Part shown: positions 62,528 to 64,000 of the stretch, piece after piece
Position numbering within the stretch: position 1 is the stretch's first letter
How the letters are laid out: each line of letters begins with the position of its first letter
Source of the DNA: Natronosalvus hydrolyticus
GTDB lineage: Archaea; Halobacteriota; Halobacteria; Halobacteriales; Natrialbaceae
Length of the DNA stretch: 64,000 nucleotides
Assembly (NCBI GenBank): GCA_025517525.1
Contig: JAOPJZ010000009.1
Span: forward strand, 1 to 64,000
Reading direction: 5' to 3'
Notes under the pieces: generated by a model
The model's database searches: none
What the model was told of the DNA's origin: nothing
The model's input: only the letters and a program-made list of their open reading frames with translations
Program-made: the position numbers and the translations under genes

Positions 62528-63201
62528 TGGTCGTTCTTGCAACCAAACTGTACGTCAGCGGCGACGCCCGTGATCGATCGCTCGACTCGCTGCGCTCGCT
62601 CGTCGAAAACGATATCGGCGAACTCGACGTGGAGTTCACGCTGGGTGTCCGCCACGACGATTTCCCGTCGGTGACAATCGAGGGTGACGACGCTGTGGTC
62701 GCTCGAAACGTCTTGCGTGAGGAGTGGGGCGAAATCGTCCCCGACCTCGAGGCCGGTGAAACTTCCGTCGGCACGCTCGAGAGCTGGGACGACGAGGGTT
62801 TCGTCCTCGATGCGGGCCAGCCGGTCCGGATTCCGACCGACGAACTGGGGCTTGGCCCCGGAACCCCGGCCCAGATCCGTGAGCGCTTCGGACTCGTCCA
62901 GCACCTGCCGATGTCGTTCATCTACGGTGGAGACGACGAGCCATCGCGACTGAGCGACGCCGAACGTGACCGACTCTTCGAGTGGACGCGTGGCGACGGC
63001 CGACTCAACGTCAACAGCGCCACTCGAGCGGAGGTTCGGGCGACCCTCAACCGGGCAGGCCACGCCCAGGATTACGTCACCGTCGAGCGACTCGGCTTGC
63101 TCGAACAGAGCGTCGTCTGTACGGAGGATACGGACCCGCCGGGCCTGCTCGCGAGCATCGGCTCGTATCTCCCGGCCGAGCTGCGCTGTGTCGTCCCCTG
63201 A
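62527..63201 (+). CDS. DUF2110 family protein
   Basis: 224 residues. Begins VVLATKLYVSGDARDRSLDSLRSLVENDIGELDVEFTLG, with a later VNSATRAEVRATLNRAGHAQDYVTVERLGLLEQSVVCTEDTDPPGL region. This archaeal family has no known function but is regularly found beside tfe, and here it is translationally coupled to it, so a role in transcription or a related process is plausible. The ATG shares one base with the tfe stop. Confidence 0.85.
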   Translation: MVVLATKLYVSGDARDRSLDSLRSLVENDIGELDVEFTLGVRHDDFPSVTIEGDDAVVARNVLREEWGEIVPDLEAGETSVGTLESWDDEGFVLDAGQPVRIPTDELGLGPGTPAQIRERFGLVQHLPMSFIYGGDDEPSRLSDAERDRLFEWTRGDGRLNVNSATRAEVRATLNRAGHAQDYVTVERLGLLEQSVVCTEDTDPPGLLASIGSYLPAELRCVVP

Positions 63202-63211
63202 CCGAACACGT

Positions 63212-64000
63212 ATGGAACTGACCGTCAACCGCCGACTCGTTCTCGCGACAGCCGCCGTCGCCGTACTCTTGATTACAGCGGGCTGTATGTCGATGATCTT
63301 CGGCGGTATCTCGGATGAAACACTCGACGAAGAACAGGACTACGACGACCTCCGGCACGCCGACAACGACGCCAACGTGACCATCGAAGTCGGCAGCGGG
63401 TCGCTCATCTCGAGCGGCGAGTTTCGTGCGGTATACAATCTGAGCGATACCGAGGAACTCTCGCTGTATCGCTCGACGTTCTATCGGGAGAACGCCCTCG
63501 ACATTCGGGCGGTTCGCTACTGGTATCCCAACGGAACGGAACTGACGGGCTCGGAACTCGATATCGATCAGGGGCGCTCGAGCACCGAGGTTCGGGTCCC
63601 CGATGGCAACGGCACCCTCGCGTTTACGGGTGACGCCAGCCAACGCACGTTCTACTTGCCCGCGTACGTTTCCGACTCCTACGAGGTCATCTTGCCCGAA
63701 GGATACCGAACGACGAACTATCTGTTCGGTGCGGTCAGCCCGAGCGGGTACGACCGGACGACGGTCGACGATCGGGAACATCTCCACTGGGATGACCTCG
63801 ATAGCTCCCTCTCGATCCGGTTTTATAACAGCCGAGATGTCCCCATCTTCGCCGGCATCGTCTTGCTCGTCGTCACGGTTGGTGGGGCCGGCGTCGCGTA
63901 TTACTATCGACAGGTAAAATCCCTCGAGGAAAAACGCCAATCGATGGGACCCGATGACGTCGACACCGATATCGACGACGACTCGAAAGGCCCGCCACCA
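63212..64000 (+). CDS. Lipoprotein (DUF5803-like), partial at the window end
   Basis: 263 codons are open to the last base with no stop. The N-terminus ELTVNRRLVLATAAVAVLLITAGCMSM has a lipobox ending in Cys, so the protein is exported and lipid-anchored. The middle is beta-rich and soluble. A membrane segment follows near 210-230 (VPIFAGIVLLVVTVGGAGVAYYY), then a charged tail. This arrangement matches a haloarchaeal family I recall as DUF5803. It begins eleven bases after DUF2110, so it is likely in the same transcript. Confidence 0.8.
   Translation, partial: MELTVNRRLVLATAAVAVLLITAGCMSMIFGGISDETLDEEQDYDDLRHADNDANVTIEVGSGSLISSGEFRAVYNLSDTEELSLYRSTFYRENALDIRAVRYWYPNGTELTGSELDIDQGRSSTEVRVPDGNGTLAFTGDASQRTFYLPAYVSDSYEVILPEGYRTTNYLFGAVSPSGYDRTTVDDREHLHWDDLDSSLSIRFYNSRDVPIFAGIVLLVVTVGGAGVAYYYRQVKSLEEKRQSMGPDDVDTDIDDDSKGPPP

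Noticed and set aside
1..64000. CRISPR array or defence island
   Set aside because: No regularly spaced repeats were seen and no cas, restriction-modification or toxin-antitoxin pair could be supported; the only nuclease-like domain (37213-38505) lacks catalytic residues.

Overview
The window is a piece of a haloarchaeal chromosome, most likely from the Natrialba/Haloterrigena/Natronorubrum side of the class. The evidence is high GC, acidic proteins with many Asp and Glu residues, very frequent CTCGAG, very rare CTAG, mostly leaderless starts with a TATA box about 25-30 bases upstream, and archaeal information-processing genes (transcription factor E, GatB, Trm56, family X DNA polymerase). 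There are no rRNA genes, no CRISPR array and no intact insertion sequence. One tRNA gene, tRNA-Arg(CCU), is present.

Layout. 1-15.2 kb is a carbohydrate region. It starts with a broken glycosyltransferase, followed by two leftward GH13 enzymes (one resembling glucosylglycerol hydrolase, one an alpha-amylase). Diverging from them are a rightward 1510-residue double GH15 glucoamylase and the amylomaltase MalQ. Two copies of a TACAACA-GG-TGTTGTA palindrome lie in the divergent promoter region, each just downstream of a TATA-like box, and are good candidates for a shared repressor site. After a SAMP/MoaD ubiquitin-like protein and two small unknowns comes a GH32 beta-fructosidase. 15.3-31 kb is mixed housekeeping: PolX, an AN1-finger rhomboid protease, endonuclease V, a short-chain dehydrogenase, glycerate 2-kinase, an ArsA-type ATPase, several small zinc-finger or membrane proteins, an ornithine cyclodeaminase family enzyme, a pilin-like secreted protein, PncC/CinA and an aminotransferase.

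31-47.3 kb is a surface and signalling block: a CheW protein, two closely related membrane chemotaxis transducers with near-identical DNA stretches, a protein with a decayed restriction-nuclease fold, and an eight-gene leftward operon. That operon encodes a PilB-type secretion ATPase, PilC and six small proteins, five of them with pilin-like N-termini; nearly every gene overlaps the next. 47.3-50 kb carries the tRNA gene with a duplicated piece of its 3' end, TatA, a peroxiredoxin and an HD-domain hydrolase. 50-64 kb holds small membrane and winged-helix proteins, an amidohydrolase, a class-C beta-lactamase-like hydrolase, a MATE exporter, a 7TM histidine kinase, GatB, Trm56, a membrane-anchored winged helix protein, TFE coupled to a DUF2110 protein, and a lipoprotein that runs off the end.

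The starch genes form one coherent pathway. The alpha-amylase would cut maltodextrins, the double GH15 enzyme would release glucose and MalQ would rearrange short glucans, all apparently in the cytoplasm because none has a visible signal peptide. The transducers, CheW and pilus operon together suggest a locus for surface sensing, adhesion or motility. The most unusual items are the paired palindromes, the double GH15 enzyme, a second protein ending in Gly-Gly beside SAMP, the duplicated N-terminus and motif-rich tail of PilB, the decayed nuclease-like protein, and a long hairpin between 50.48 and 50.57 kb.
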